From Pelagibacteraceae bacterium AG-426-L23 (GTDB taxonomy: Bacteria > Pseudomonadota > Alphaproteobacteria > Pelagibacterales > Pelagibacteraceae): a stretch of 45,174 bases of DNA. The notes beneath the pieces were generated by a model. It was not told the DNA's origin. It saw only the letters and a program-made list of their open reading frames with translations, and ran no database searches. Positions 16,257 to 24,407 of this stretch are shown here, one piece after another; within the stretch, counting starts at the first letter, position 1; every line of letters starts with the position of its first letter. A program made the position numbers and the translations under genes. The stretch spans positions 1 to 45,174 of the forward strand of contig QCNU01000004.1 in NCBI GenBank assembly GCA_003213115.1, read 5' to 3'.

Positions 16257-17046
16257 TATTTACTTCTTTCAAGGCTTTTTTTAATTCTCTAGCATTAGGA
16301 GATTTATAATGCCATGCAATATTATTTTCCATAAAACTAACTCCTTTGCCTTTTATTGTATTAGCTATAATAACCCTGGGTTTATTTTTATTTTTTAATT
16401 TAAGAGCTTTTTTTAATTGAAGAATATTATGTCCATTTATATTCTTTACCTCGCAGCCAAAAGAGCTGATTTTTTTAATAAGAGGTTCAATTTTTATAGT
16501 TTCAGACACAAATGTTAAACTTTGAAGTTTATTATAATCAATGATGACACAAAGATTATTAAGTTTGTGGTGAGCAGCAAACATCAAGGCTTCCCAAGTT
16601 GTTCCCTCGTTTAATTCTCCATCACTTATTAAAACAAAAACTTTACGATTACTTTTATCTTTTTTAGCTGACAACGCCGAGCCAATCGCAACAGGTAAAC
16701 CATGTCCGAGTGATCCAGTAGAAAATTTTATACCAGGAACATGATGGCTAACGTGACTCATTAGTAATGTATTATTTTCCCCGTAAGATAGTAAGGTTTT
16801 TTTACTTAATATTCCTTTTTCAAATAAAATACAGTACAGCGCCAAACATGCATGTCCTTTACTTAATATAAAAGTATCTTTAAATTTTCTTTTAACTGAA
16901 GTTTTTCTCAAAACACTATTAAATAGCACAACTAGAATCTCAACAATTGATAAACATCCTCCTATATGAGAAGATTTAGCTTTGTGGCTTAATTGTAGAA
17001 TATGAGTTTTTATACTTTTAATTATTTTATTTTGTAATGTGTTCAT
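16249..17046 (-). CDS. Transketolase-like ThDP enzyme, N-terminal subunit, module 1
   Basis: A 265-residue protein equivalent to the ThDP diphosphate-binding domain of transketolase. Visible are SSHIGGCLS (His27), LSKGHACLALY (His65), STGSLGHGLPVA (His115) and the metal/ThDP motif ISDGELNEGTTWEA ending in VIIDYN (Asp142 to Asn172). The first Gly of the usual GDG triplet is Ser here. It starts within the last 20 bases of the RfbH-like gene and overlaps the C-half by eight bases, so the three are strictly coupled. It needs the C-half to make a complete active site at the subunit interface. Confidence 0.86.
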   Translation of the reverse strand: MNTLQNKIIKSIKTHILQLSHKAKSSHIGGCLSIVEILVVLFNSVLRKTSVKRKFKDTFILSKGHACLALYCILFEKGILSKKTLLSYGENNTLLMSHVSHHVPGIKFSTGSLGHGLPVAIGSALSAKKDKSNRKVFVLISDGELNEGTTWEALMFAAHHKLNNLCVIIDYNKLQSLTFVSETIKIEPLIKKISSFGCEVKNINGHNILQLKKALKLKNKNKPRVIIANTIKGKGVSFMENNIAWHYKSPNARELKKALKEVNNA

Positions 17047-18232
17047 TTAAAAATTTTAATATAATAGAATGGATGTAGGAAATATCTTTATTAGAAAGAC
17101 CTTGGTGACATCCAATTAATAAACCATTTTTCATTATGTAGTCAGAACTTTTAAAATTATTAAGTTTATTTTTACTTGAAATTAACTTCTGAAATGCTGG
17201 ATGTCTTAAAATATTTCCTGAAAATATTGGCCTTGTTTGTATATTATGTTTTTCTAAAAAGATTTGAAACTTTTTTCTAGTAAATTTATTATTGTTTTTT
17301 AGTATAACTGGGTATGCTAGGAAATTAGTTCTGACTTTATTCTCAATCCTTGGAATTACAAAGTATTTATTAAGTTTTTTAAAAAAACTACTATGATATT
17401 TAAAATTTATATTTCTTAATTTTGAAAAATATCTAAATTTTTTCAATTGTTCCAATCCAAAGGCTGCTCCTATCTCAGAAGGCTCAAAGTTGTAGCCAGC
17501 CTCTGAAAATACGAATTTTCTATCATAATTAAAGCCTTTTAATTTAATTCCTAATCTTTTATTGATATTTTCAGAGTCTTTGATCAAGGTAGACATTCTT
17601 CCCCAGCTTCTCAAAACTTTTGCCCTTAAATAATAATTTTTATCATTTGTTAGCATAATACCACCGTTTCCGGCGCAACTAATAACATGTGATCCATAAA
17701 AACTAGTTATAGATATATCGCTATAAATACCTGTTGATTTTTTATTTATCGTTGCTCCCAAAGTATCGGCTGAGTCCTCAATTATTTTAAGCTTATGTTT
17801 TAAAGCTAATTTTTTTATTTTTTTCCAATCAGGAATATTTCCAATCAAATTTGGAATTAATAAAGCTTTAGTTTTTTTAGAAATTTTACCTTCAATTTTA
17901 TCTACATCAATTTGAAGAGTTTCAATATCACAGTCAACAAAAATTGGGTTTAAGTTACTCAGCATTATAGAAGAAACAGCAGTTCCAAAATTAAGACATG
18001 GAGCTATAATTTCGCTTCCTTTAGGAAAGTTCATTACTTTCAATGCCAAAATTAATGCTGAAGAACCTGAATTTACCATCAATCCATATTTTTTTGAGAA
18101 TAATTTAGCAATTTTATTTTCAAAGGTTTCGACCGATTTGCCCATTTGAGTGGACTGATTAAGAGTTTTGATAACAGCATTTATTTCTTTTCTGCCATAA
18201 ACATTTTTACCGTAAGATATTTTTTTTTGCAT
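17027..18232 (-). CDS. RfbH-like sugar 3-dehydratase (DegT/AHBA family) lacking Fe-S cysteines
   Basis: A 401-residue PLP/PMP enzyme of the DegT/StrS fold, closest in its motifs to RfbH (CDP-6-deoxy-4-keto-glucose 3-dehydratase, E1). It has VNSGSSALILAL (53-64), IIEDSADTLGA (150-160) and SFYGSHVISCAGNGG, where His182 replaces the Schiff-base Lys of aminotransferases, the hallmark of the 3-dehydratases. The segment after WGR, which in RfbH carries the cysteines for a [2Fe-2S] cluster, reads MSTLIKDSENINKRLG with none. That resembles ColD, which works with PMP and glutamate without a cluster. It lies five bases after CDP-glucose 4,6-dehydratase, so its substrate is probably CDP-4-keto-6-deoxyglucose. 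Confidence 0.85.
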   Translation of the reverse strand: MQKKISYGKNVYGRKEINAVIKTLNQSTQMGKSVETFENKIAKLFSKKYGLMVNSGSSALILALKVMNFPKGSEIIAPCLNFGTAVSSIMLSNLNPIFVDCDIETLQIDVDKIEGKISKKTKALLIPNLIGNIPDWKKIKKLALKHKLKIIEDSADTLGATINKKSTGIYSDISITSFYGSHVISCAGNGGIMLTNDKNYYLRAKVLRSWGRMSTLIKDSENINKRLGIKLKGFNYDRKFVFSEAGYNFEPSEIGAAFGLEQLKKFRYFSKLRNINFKYHSSFFKKLNKYFVIPRIENKVRTNFLAYPVILKNNNKFTRKKFQIFLEKHNIQTRPIFSGNILRHPAFQKLISSKNKLNNFKSSDYIMKNGLLIGCHQGLSNKDISYIHSIILKFLNEHITK

Positions 18233-18236
18233 AATT

Positions 18237-19304
18237 CTAACTTAAATAATTTTGAATTTGCTCCTCACAAATTCTTTTATAACCTCTTAATTTTGCATGA
18301 TTATTCCATTCAATAATTTTGCTCAATGACTTATTTAAACTCCATTTTGGGTACCATTTTAATAGTTTTTTGGATTTATAATTACTTAATCTTAAATAAC
18401 TTGTTTCAGGTTTAAAATCTTTTAAATTATTTTTTGCTACTCCAATCTTAAGTCTCAATGATTTTGAAAAGTAATTCGCAATATATTTAACTGATTTACA
18501 ATTTGAAATATTTGGTCCAAAATTCCAGTTTTGAACTACTTTATTGAGTTTGTTTTTATACAGTTTTTCTGCCAAAAGCAAATAACCACTCAAAGGTTCT
18601 AAAACATGTTGCCATGGTCGAGTCGAATGAGGGTTTCTTAAAATGATCTTTTTATTTTTTTTGGCAAATCTATAAATATCAGGGATTAATCTGTCTTCAG
18701 AATAATCACCTCCACCTATAACATTCCCTGCTCGAACTGTAGCTAATCTCTGGTTAGAATCTTTTTTAAAAAATGAATTGTTGTATGAAGAAAATAAATG
18801 TTCTACACAAACCTTTGACGAGCTATAAGGATCGATACCACCCAATCTATCTGACTCTTTAAATATTTTATTTTTAGAGTTATCATAAACTTTGTCAGTA
18901 GTAATTATTATACTTGATCTGACTTTTTTAATTTTTCTTACACATTCTAAAACATTAAGGGATCCAACTACATTGGTATCAAATGTTTCTTTAGGTAAAA
19001 GATATGAATATCTAACAAGTGGTTGGGCTGCTAAATGAAAAACAATAGTCGCTTTTGAATTTTTTATTTCTTTATAAAGTTTTTTATAATCTCTTACATC
19101 AGCTATAATTGATTTTTTAACCACTTTGTTAACTTTTGCTAAGTTGAACAAGTTAGGTTTTGTTGTAGGACTTAAAGAATAACCTGTAACATGTGCGCCC
19201 AAATATTTTAAAAAAATACATAACCAACTACCTTTAAAACCTGTATGACCTGTTACAAAGACATTTTTATTTTTCCAGAAATGTCTGCCTATATTATAAT
19301 GCAT
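18237..19304 (-). CDS. rfbG: CDP-glucose 4,6-dehydratase
   Basis: A 355-residue extended SDR that should convert CDP-glucose to CDP-4-keto-6-deoxyglucose. Evidence is the cofactor loop VTGHTGFKGSWL (18-28), the family-specific HLAAQPLVRYSY, the catalytic TTDKVYDN with Thr136-Asp137-Lys138, and Tyr160-x3-Lys164, then RAGNVIGGGDYSEDRLIPD and RPWQHVLEPLSGYL, all characteristic of RfbG and not of dTDP- or GDP-sugar dehydratases. It is the first gene of the leftward module 1 operon. A glucose-1-phosphate cytidylyltransferase (RfbF) is not in the window and must be elsewhere. Confidence 0.93.
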   Translation of the reverse strand: MHYNIGRHFWKNKNVFVTGHTGFKGSWLCIFLKYLGAHVTGYSLSPTTKPNLFNLAKVNKVVKKSIIADVRDYKKLYKEIKNSKATIVFHLAAQPLVRYSYLLPKETFDTNVVGSLNVLECVRKIKKVRSSIIITTDKVYDNSKNKIFKESDRLGGIDPYSSSKVCVEHLFSSYNNSFFKKDSNQRLATVRAGNVIGGGDYSEDRLIPDIYRFAKKNKKIILRNPHSTRPWQHVLEPLSGYLLLAEKLYKNKLNKVVQNWNFGPNISNCKSVKYIANYFSKSLRLKIGVAKNNLKDFKPETSYLRLSNYKSKKLLKWYPKWSLNKSLSKIIEWNNHAKLRGYKRICEEQIQNYLS

Positions 19305-19370
19305 GAACTACTTAATTAACACTTGAATTAGATTTTATCAAATATTAAAAGGTAATTAACAAATTTTCTA

Positions 19371-20957
19371 ATGAGTTTAATTAATAAAAAAATATTTCTT
19401 TTTTTAACTTTTATCTTTGCAATGTACTGTGCTGTCAAAATAGGTACAGCATGGGATGCTGGAACTCACCTCATAATGGGCAAAAATAGACTTAACTATT
19501 TACTCTCATTTGGGAGTATTGATAAAGAATTATGGTTTAGTAGATATTTTCCAGGTATCTCTTATACATTAACTGCTTTTTTTGTAACAATTTTTCCAAA
19601 ACAATACGAATTTCAGATTCTACACTTGTTAAATTTATTTATTTCAATAAGTGGTGTTTATGGATTGGCTAGAATATCTAAAACTATTTTTAATAAGAAA
19701 ATTGCCAATATAGTTTTTATTATTTTTTTGTTTTATCCAGCTTACTTTGGTCATATGGCGATAAATCCCAAAGATACAGTTATTACTGTTTCTTTTATAT
19801 GGATATCATATTTCATATTAAAGTATCTTCAAAAGCCCAATCTATATCAAAATAATAGAAATTTTATATTAATTATAAGTTTTTTAATTGCCCTTGGTTC
19901 AGGTGTTAATTTAGTTTTTGGTGGAGTTTTAATCCCATTAATAATTTTTGTACTATTTGAAATATTCCTCTACAAAAAATTCATTAATGCAAAATTTTCT
20001 TACAAAAAGTTTTTAATAGACATAAGTTTAATCTTACTCATATCATACTTAATTTTAGTTATATTTTGGCCGCAAGTTCACTCAAATATTTTTACATTAC
20101 CTTTTTTATTTTTATTAGATACTTTAAGTAATCCTCCTGTAGGAGCTCCTGCCACCATATTAAATGAAGAAATTTACCTATCTAATAACCCTTCTAAAAT
20201 TTATATTTTAACTAGTTTTATTTTACGTTCACCTGAGTACTTATTAATTTTATATCCTTTATCTTTTTTCTTTATATTTTTTAAAAATAATTTTTTTAAA
20301 AATAAAATTAAAAACTTTAATTATAAGATTTACGTTGTTATGAAAATATTAGTAATTTTTTTAATTTTGCTAAGTTTTTCTTCATTTCCCTTGTACGATG
20401 GAATGAGAAAGTTTATGTTTATAATTCCTTATTTTATAATTGTGCCTTCTTTAGGTATTTATTATATTTTATCAAACATACATCTTATAAGTAATAAAAT
20501 TTTATTATCTTTATTAAGTGTTTTAGGATTAATTTTTTTATTTAAATTTTTTTCATTAACGCCCTACCAATACGTATATTTAAATTACTTAAATGGTAAA
20601 ACTTCAAATAATCATACAAAATTTGAAAATGATTATTTAGCTACATCAATGAAAGAACTATTTGAAAAGTCTAAATTTCCAAAAAATGAAGTTATAAAAC
20701 TAAATTATTGTGGAGTGGGAGAAGGAAAAATTAAAAGGTATTTAAGGGAATTTAAATTCTCAAATGTAAAATTAACTAAAGACAAAAAAGATTATGATTA
20801 TGTTGTCATGACGAACAGAGTTAATTGGGACAGTATAGATTGGAAGGATCCTAATCCTTTAAAAAATGTTAAATCATGTTTTCAATCTTTTGAAGGTAAA
20901 TTAATAAGCTCAGTTTCAAGAAATGAGCTGAAATTGTCTATGATTAAAGAAAATTAA
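19371..20957 (+). CDS. Multi-spanning GT-C-like glycosyltransferase, module 1
   Basis: A 528-residue integral membrane protein with roughly 10-12 hydrophobic spans. Near the N-terminus it has TAWDAGTHLIMG and SRYFPGISY, later AINPKDTVI in a loop, and a C-terminal soluble stretch containing TPYQYVYLNYLNG. The loop acids and the YQYVYLN segment resemble PMT/GT39-type lipid-linked sugar transferases, whose active site faces the periplasm. It is transcribed divergently from the module 1 operon with 66 bases between. I infer that it moves the polyprenyl-linked sugar made by module 1 onto a polymer or protein. Exact family and substrate are uncertain. Confidence 0.7.
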   Translation: MSLINKKIFLFLTFIFAMYCAVKIGTAWDAGTHLIMGKNRLNYLLSFGSIDKELWFSRYFPGISYTLTAFFVTIFPKQYEFQILHLLNLFISISGVYGLARISKTIFNKKIANIVFIIFLFYPAYFGHMAINPKDTVITVSFIWISYFILKYLQKPNLYQNNRNFILIISFLIALGSGVNLVFGGVLIPLIIFVLFEIFLYKKFINAKFSYKKFLIDISLILLISYLILVIFWPQVHSNIFTLPFLFLLDTLSNPPVGAPATILNEEIYLSNNPSKIYILTSFILRSPEYLLILYPLSFFFIFFKNNFFKNKIKNFNYKIYVVMKILVIFLILLSFSSFPLYDGMRKFMFIIPYFIIVPSLGIYYILSNIHLISNKILLSLLSVLGLIFLFKFFSLTPYQYVYLNYLNGKTSNNHTKFENDYLATSMKELFEKSKFPKNEVIKLNYCGVGEGKIKRYLREFKFSNVKLTKDKKDYDYVVMTNRVNWDSIDWKDPNPLKNVKSCFQSFEGKLISSVSRNELKLSMIKEN

Positions 20958-20974
20958 TTTTTTTAAAATAAAAT

Positions 20975-21745
20975 TTATCTCGTATTTTTTATCAATTGCT
21001 CGATTTTTATTTTTTTCACTAAACTTCTATTTTTATCGTAAAGAAGATTTATTTTATTTTTTTTATCTATTTTTATCGATAAATACTTAACATTTCTTAC
21101 TTCTAAATTATCAGCAACTGCAGCTACTGGTCTTTTGATTGGGTCTAAATTATTTATTTTAACGCTATTAGTATTTGAAATCACTTTTCCTCTCCATCTT
21201 CTTGGCCTAAACGGGCTTATAGGAGTAATTGCAAGCTTACCGGAGTCTAAAGAAAGTATGGGTCCATGAACTGATAAATTATATGCAGTGCTCCCGGCCG
21301 GTGTTGAAACAAGAATTCCATCCCCAATGAGTTTTTTTATAATTGTTTTTTTTCCTACTTTTAGATTTAATGATGCTGTCTGTCTACTTTGCCTAAAAAG
21401 TGAGACTTCATTTATTGCCATTAACCTTTTTTTAGTATTTTTACTAGTAGATACAATTATATTTAAAGGATTGATAAAGGTTTTTTTTGCATTCTTAATT
21501 TTTTTATATAAATTTTTTGATTTATATTTGTTCATTAAAAAACCAAAGGTCCCGCAATTTATTCCGTAAAAAGGTTTTTGAAATCTTGTAAATTTTTTAA
21601 TAGCCTGCAACATAAAACCATCTCCACCAACTACAACAATACAATCTGATTTTGAAATAGAGTGATTTTTATATTTCTTTAAAATAATCTTTTTTAAATT
21701 TTGAGACTTTTTAGTTTTATCAAAAATAAAATATATATTTTTCAT
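20975..21745 (-). CDS. nadK: NAD kinase
   Basis: A 256-residue ATP-NAD kinase that makes NADP. The GGDG motif lies at residues 40-43 in VVVGGDGFMLQAI, followed by GINCGTFGFLMN, the conserved AINEVSLFRQ, and the glycine-rich GDGILVSTPAGSTAYNLSVHGPI, the strongest NAD kinase signature. SPFRPRRWRGKVI follows. It is a core housekeeping gene placed between the two accessory sugar blocks, convergent with the GT-C gene and directly downstream of tRNA-Leu on the same strand. Confidence 0.96.
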   Translation of the reverse strand: MKNIYFIFDKTKKSQNLKKIILKKYKNHSISKSDCIVVVGGDGFMLQAIKKFTRFQKPFYGINCGTFGFLMNKYKSKNLYKKIKNAKKTFINPLNIIVSTSKNTKKRLMAINEVSLFRQSRQTASLNLKVGKKTIIKKLIGDGILVSTPAGSTAYNLSVHGPILSLDSGKLAITPISPFRPRRWRGKVISNTNSVKINNLDPIKRPVAAVADNLEVRNVKYLSIKIDKKNKINLLYDKNRSLVKKIKIEQLIKNTR

Positions 21746-21750
21746 TTTTT

Positions 21751-21836
21751 TGGTGCCCTCGGCCAGACTCGAACTGGCACTCCCTTACGGGCAAGGATTT
21801 TAAGTCCTTTGTGTCTACCAATTTCACCACGAGGGC
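21751..21836 (-). tRNA. tRNA-Leu (TAA anticodon)
   Basis: Minus-strand class II tRNA with acceptor GCCCTCG pairing with CGAGGGC, anticodon loop CTTAAAA (anticodon TAA), a long variable arm, T-loop GTTCGAGTC and an encoded CCA end. It ends six bases before the nadK start, so the two share a transcript. Confidence 0.96.
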
Positions 21837-21854
21837 TTGAGTTATTTTCATGAG

Positions 21855-21883
21855 TTTTTATGCTAATATATATAATTGAACAA
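21855..21883 (-). promoter_or_regulatory. Putative promoter for tRNA-Leu and nadK
   Basis: On the minus strand TTGTTC (21883-21878) and TAAAAA (21860-21855) are 17 bases apart, about 20 bases upstream of the tRNA-Leu 5' end. The spacing is right, the boxes are only moderate matches. Confidence 0.35.
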
Positions 21884-21914
21884 GTTTAATAAGTAAATTT
21901 ATTTCATTTAAGAA

Positions 21915-23108
21915 CTAGCCTTTAACGCTGCCAGATGTAAGGCCACTTACCAAATATTTTTCAAAATACACAAAAATAAAAAGAACTGGTAGAGTAACTA
22001 TAACAGAACCAGCCATTAAATATTGGCGCGGAGTTTCCGCATCCCCACTTAAGTATTGAATAGCTCTCGATAAAGTAAAAGATTTAGGACTATCTAAAAA
22101 CATTAAAGAAAAAAGGAATTCATTCCATGCAATCATAAAAACATATAAGGCTACCGATGCAATCGCCGGTAAACTTAGTGGTATAATAATTTTTAAAATT
22201 ATACCAAACCAATTCTGACCATCCATGATACCTGCATCTTCAATCTCTTTAGGGATGCTTTTAAAATATCCTTGCAGCATATAAATAGCGACCGGCAATG
22301 TTGTGGCTGTATAAACAATCAATAGACCAAAAATTGAGTTCCTTAATCCCAATTGACTAAACACAGTATATAATGGAATCACTAAGACTATAGCTGGAAA
22401 CATATAAATGATTAAAATTGAAGTTGATAAAAAATTTTTACCAAAGAAATTTAATCTAGCTACTGCGTAAGCCGCAGGTATTGCAAATAATAGTGTTACA
22501 ATAACAGTTCCAACTGAAACTGCTGAGCTTATTAAGATATATCTTCCAAAATTATAAGTTTCAAAGATTACAAAATAAGACTTAAATAACTCTGTTAAGC
22601 TTTTTGTGAAATCTAGACTAAAGTCCAAAGGATTAACTAATAAAGCTATCTGCGTTTTAAAACTAGTAACCAGCATAATATAAAATGGAAATAAAATTAC
22701 GAATGCAAAGAAAACAATGCCAAACAAGGTGATAAAATCAAAAATAATCTTTTCAGATATGAAATCTTCTTTCAAAGAGTCCATACTATATTTTTTGAGT
22801 TTGTTCATAAAAAATAAAGTGATTAAGAAAACCCCAAGAATATACCAATATGGTGATGCCTCGTTTAAGTAAAAATATAAAATTGAAAATAAAAATGATA
22901 ATGAGAAAATCTTTATTAAGTGATTAATCTTTTTTCCAATTAAGACAAATGCTAACGACAAAAGGATACAAATAGAGAAAACTATTGTGATGTTTAAATT
23001 AGTAAAACTTAGACCCTGTAAGGTCGACATAATCTTCCAAATTGACAAGATACATGTCAGAAAAAAAGACGATATGATTAAAAATATTGAAAGAGATTTA
23101 AACTTCAT
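21915..23108 (-). CDS. Sugar ABC transporter permease (MalG/UgpE-like) with extra N-terminal spans
   Basis: Inner-membrane permease of a carbohydrate ABC importer (CUT1 type). From the ATG at 23108 it has 397 residues, about 120 more than usual. The additional N-terminal part carries about four hydrophobic spans (residues 5-100). The MalG-like core starts near FPFYIMLVTSFK, and the ATPase-contacting EAA loop is EIEDAGIMDGQNWFGIILKIIIPLSLPAI. The C-terminal LVSGLTSGSVKG is typical of MalG-like subunits. It overlaps the end of the first permease by 11 bases. The role of the added spans is unknown. Confidence 0.9.
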   Translation of the reverse strand: MKFKSLSIFLIISSFFLTCILSIWKIMSTLQGLSFTNLNITIVFSICILLSLAFVLIGKKINHLIKIFSLSFLFSILYFYLNEASPYWYILGVFLITLFFMNKLKKYSMDSLKEDFISEKIIFDFITLFGIVFFAFVILFPFYIMLVTSFKTQIALLVNPLDFSLDFTKSLTELFKSYFVIFETYNFGRYILISSAVSVGTVIVTLLFAIPAAYAVARLNFFGKNFLSTSILIIYMFPAIVLVIPLYTVFSQLGLRNSIFGLLIVYTATTLPVAIYMLQGYFKSIPKEIEDAGIMDGQNWFGIILKIIIPLSLPAIASVALYVFMIAWNEFLFSLMFLDSPKSFTLSRAIQYLSGDAETPRQYLMAGSVIVTLPVLFIFVYFEKYLVSGLTSGSVKG

Positions 23109-24358
23109 TACCCCTCTTTCCAATTAATCTAAAATAAATAACCATGAAAGTAAGAAGCAACATTACAATTACTATTGAAACAGCTGAGCCCATTCCGATA
23201 TCTGATACAGCAAACCCTTGTTGATAAACATTAATAGGGAGTGTTCTTGTTCCTGATGCGCCACCCGTTAATAAAAAGATATCTTCAAATTTATTAAAGT
23301 TCCAAATAAACCTAATCATAAATAAAATTGAAATGATTGCTGTAATTTGAGGCAGCGTTATATGGATAAATTTTTTGGATTGGGCTCGCTCCATCCACAT
23401 CAGCTGCTTCATACAAACTTTGTGGAATGGCTTGTAATCTTGCTAAAATAAAAAGAAAAGCGAGAGGAAAATAACGCCAAATTTCAAAAAATATAACAGT
23501 GGTTAAAGCTAGTCTTAATTTAAATTCAAAACCTAAAATACTCATTGTTATGTATTTTTGGCCCAGTAAATTTATTGGTTTCTCTATAATATTAAAATTA
23601 ACCAATAATGCATTTAAAGTTCCGCTATTTGGGTCTAACAATAAAGTCCAAGTATAAGCTAAAGCAACCACAGGACCTACATAAGGAAAAAGTAAAATAC
23701 CTCGCATGTAAGTTCGACCTTGAATATTTTGATTAACTAATTGTGCTGCTAAAATTCCAAAGATAATTGCACCTACAGTGCCAAAAAAAGTGAAGTAAAA
23801 TGTAGTTAAAAGCAATTCAACAAAATTATTTTCATAAAAGACTTTTTTAAAATTTTCTAAAGTAAAACTTGTAGACAATAGTGGATTATCTGCTTTTCCA
23901 CTTAAAATTGGTTTTTGAGATTTAATCATTTTTTTATCAATTGTTTCACCATTATTATTCTTTATGGTTATCTCAAAATTTTCTCTATATTTTGCCTCCC
24001 AATTTCCAAAATTACAAATCACCTTTTTAGATTGAAAATTACATCTTGGATCTAGATTTATTGGTGAAATATTTTTCGGAAATTTATCTTGGAACTGAAC
24101 ATTTCTTATTTCTTGAATTAACGAGCTATTTCTTAATTTATAAATAATTCTTAATTCTGATTGATTTTCTGAAATTGATTTAACAATTTTCTTTGCTCTC
24201 GGTTCAGGAATTCTAATATCTTTTAACTCAATGTCTTTAAAACTGATCCAAACATTTGCAAATATAGGAAATAAAACTATAGCAAAAACCAATAAGACTG
24301 CAGGTAAAACTAAGGTGTAAGCAGTTCTTTTTTCTAATTTTGATAATGTATCGCTCAT
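23098..24358 (-). CDS. Sugar ABC transporter permease (MalF/UgpA-like), frameshifted
   Basis: The partner permease of the sugar importer, interrupted by a frameshift. The first frame runs 24358-23312 and the second picks up within 23412-23098; removing one A from the A6 run at 23376-23371 joins them as EAADVDGASPIQKFIHITLP, a normal EAA loop, and gives 419 residues. The N-terminus has one span (14-36), then a periplasmic insert of about 140 residues before the second span. Residues 65-140 of this insert resemble a DUF11-type Ig-like domain with two cysteines (106, 115); MalF also has a large Ig-like P2 loop. The gene follows the binding-protein gene across a strong hairpin. Confidence 0.85.
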
Positions 24359-24359
24359 A

Positions 24360-24396
24360 ATAAAGAGCGGATAATACTTTATTATCCGCTCTTTAT
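24360..24396 (-). promoter_or_regulatory. Strong intercistronic hairpin between binding-protein and permease genes
   Basis: A perfect 16-bp inverted repeat (arm with AAAGAGCGGATAAT) with a five-base loop fills the gap between the binding-protein stop at 24408 and the permease ATG at 24358, ending one base before that start codon. There is no T run, so full termination is unlikely. It probably protects the upstream mRNA from 3' decay, hides the permease start, or both, so that binding protein is made in excess. Confidence 0.8.
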
Positions 24397-24407
24397 AAAT
24401 TTATTAT

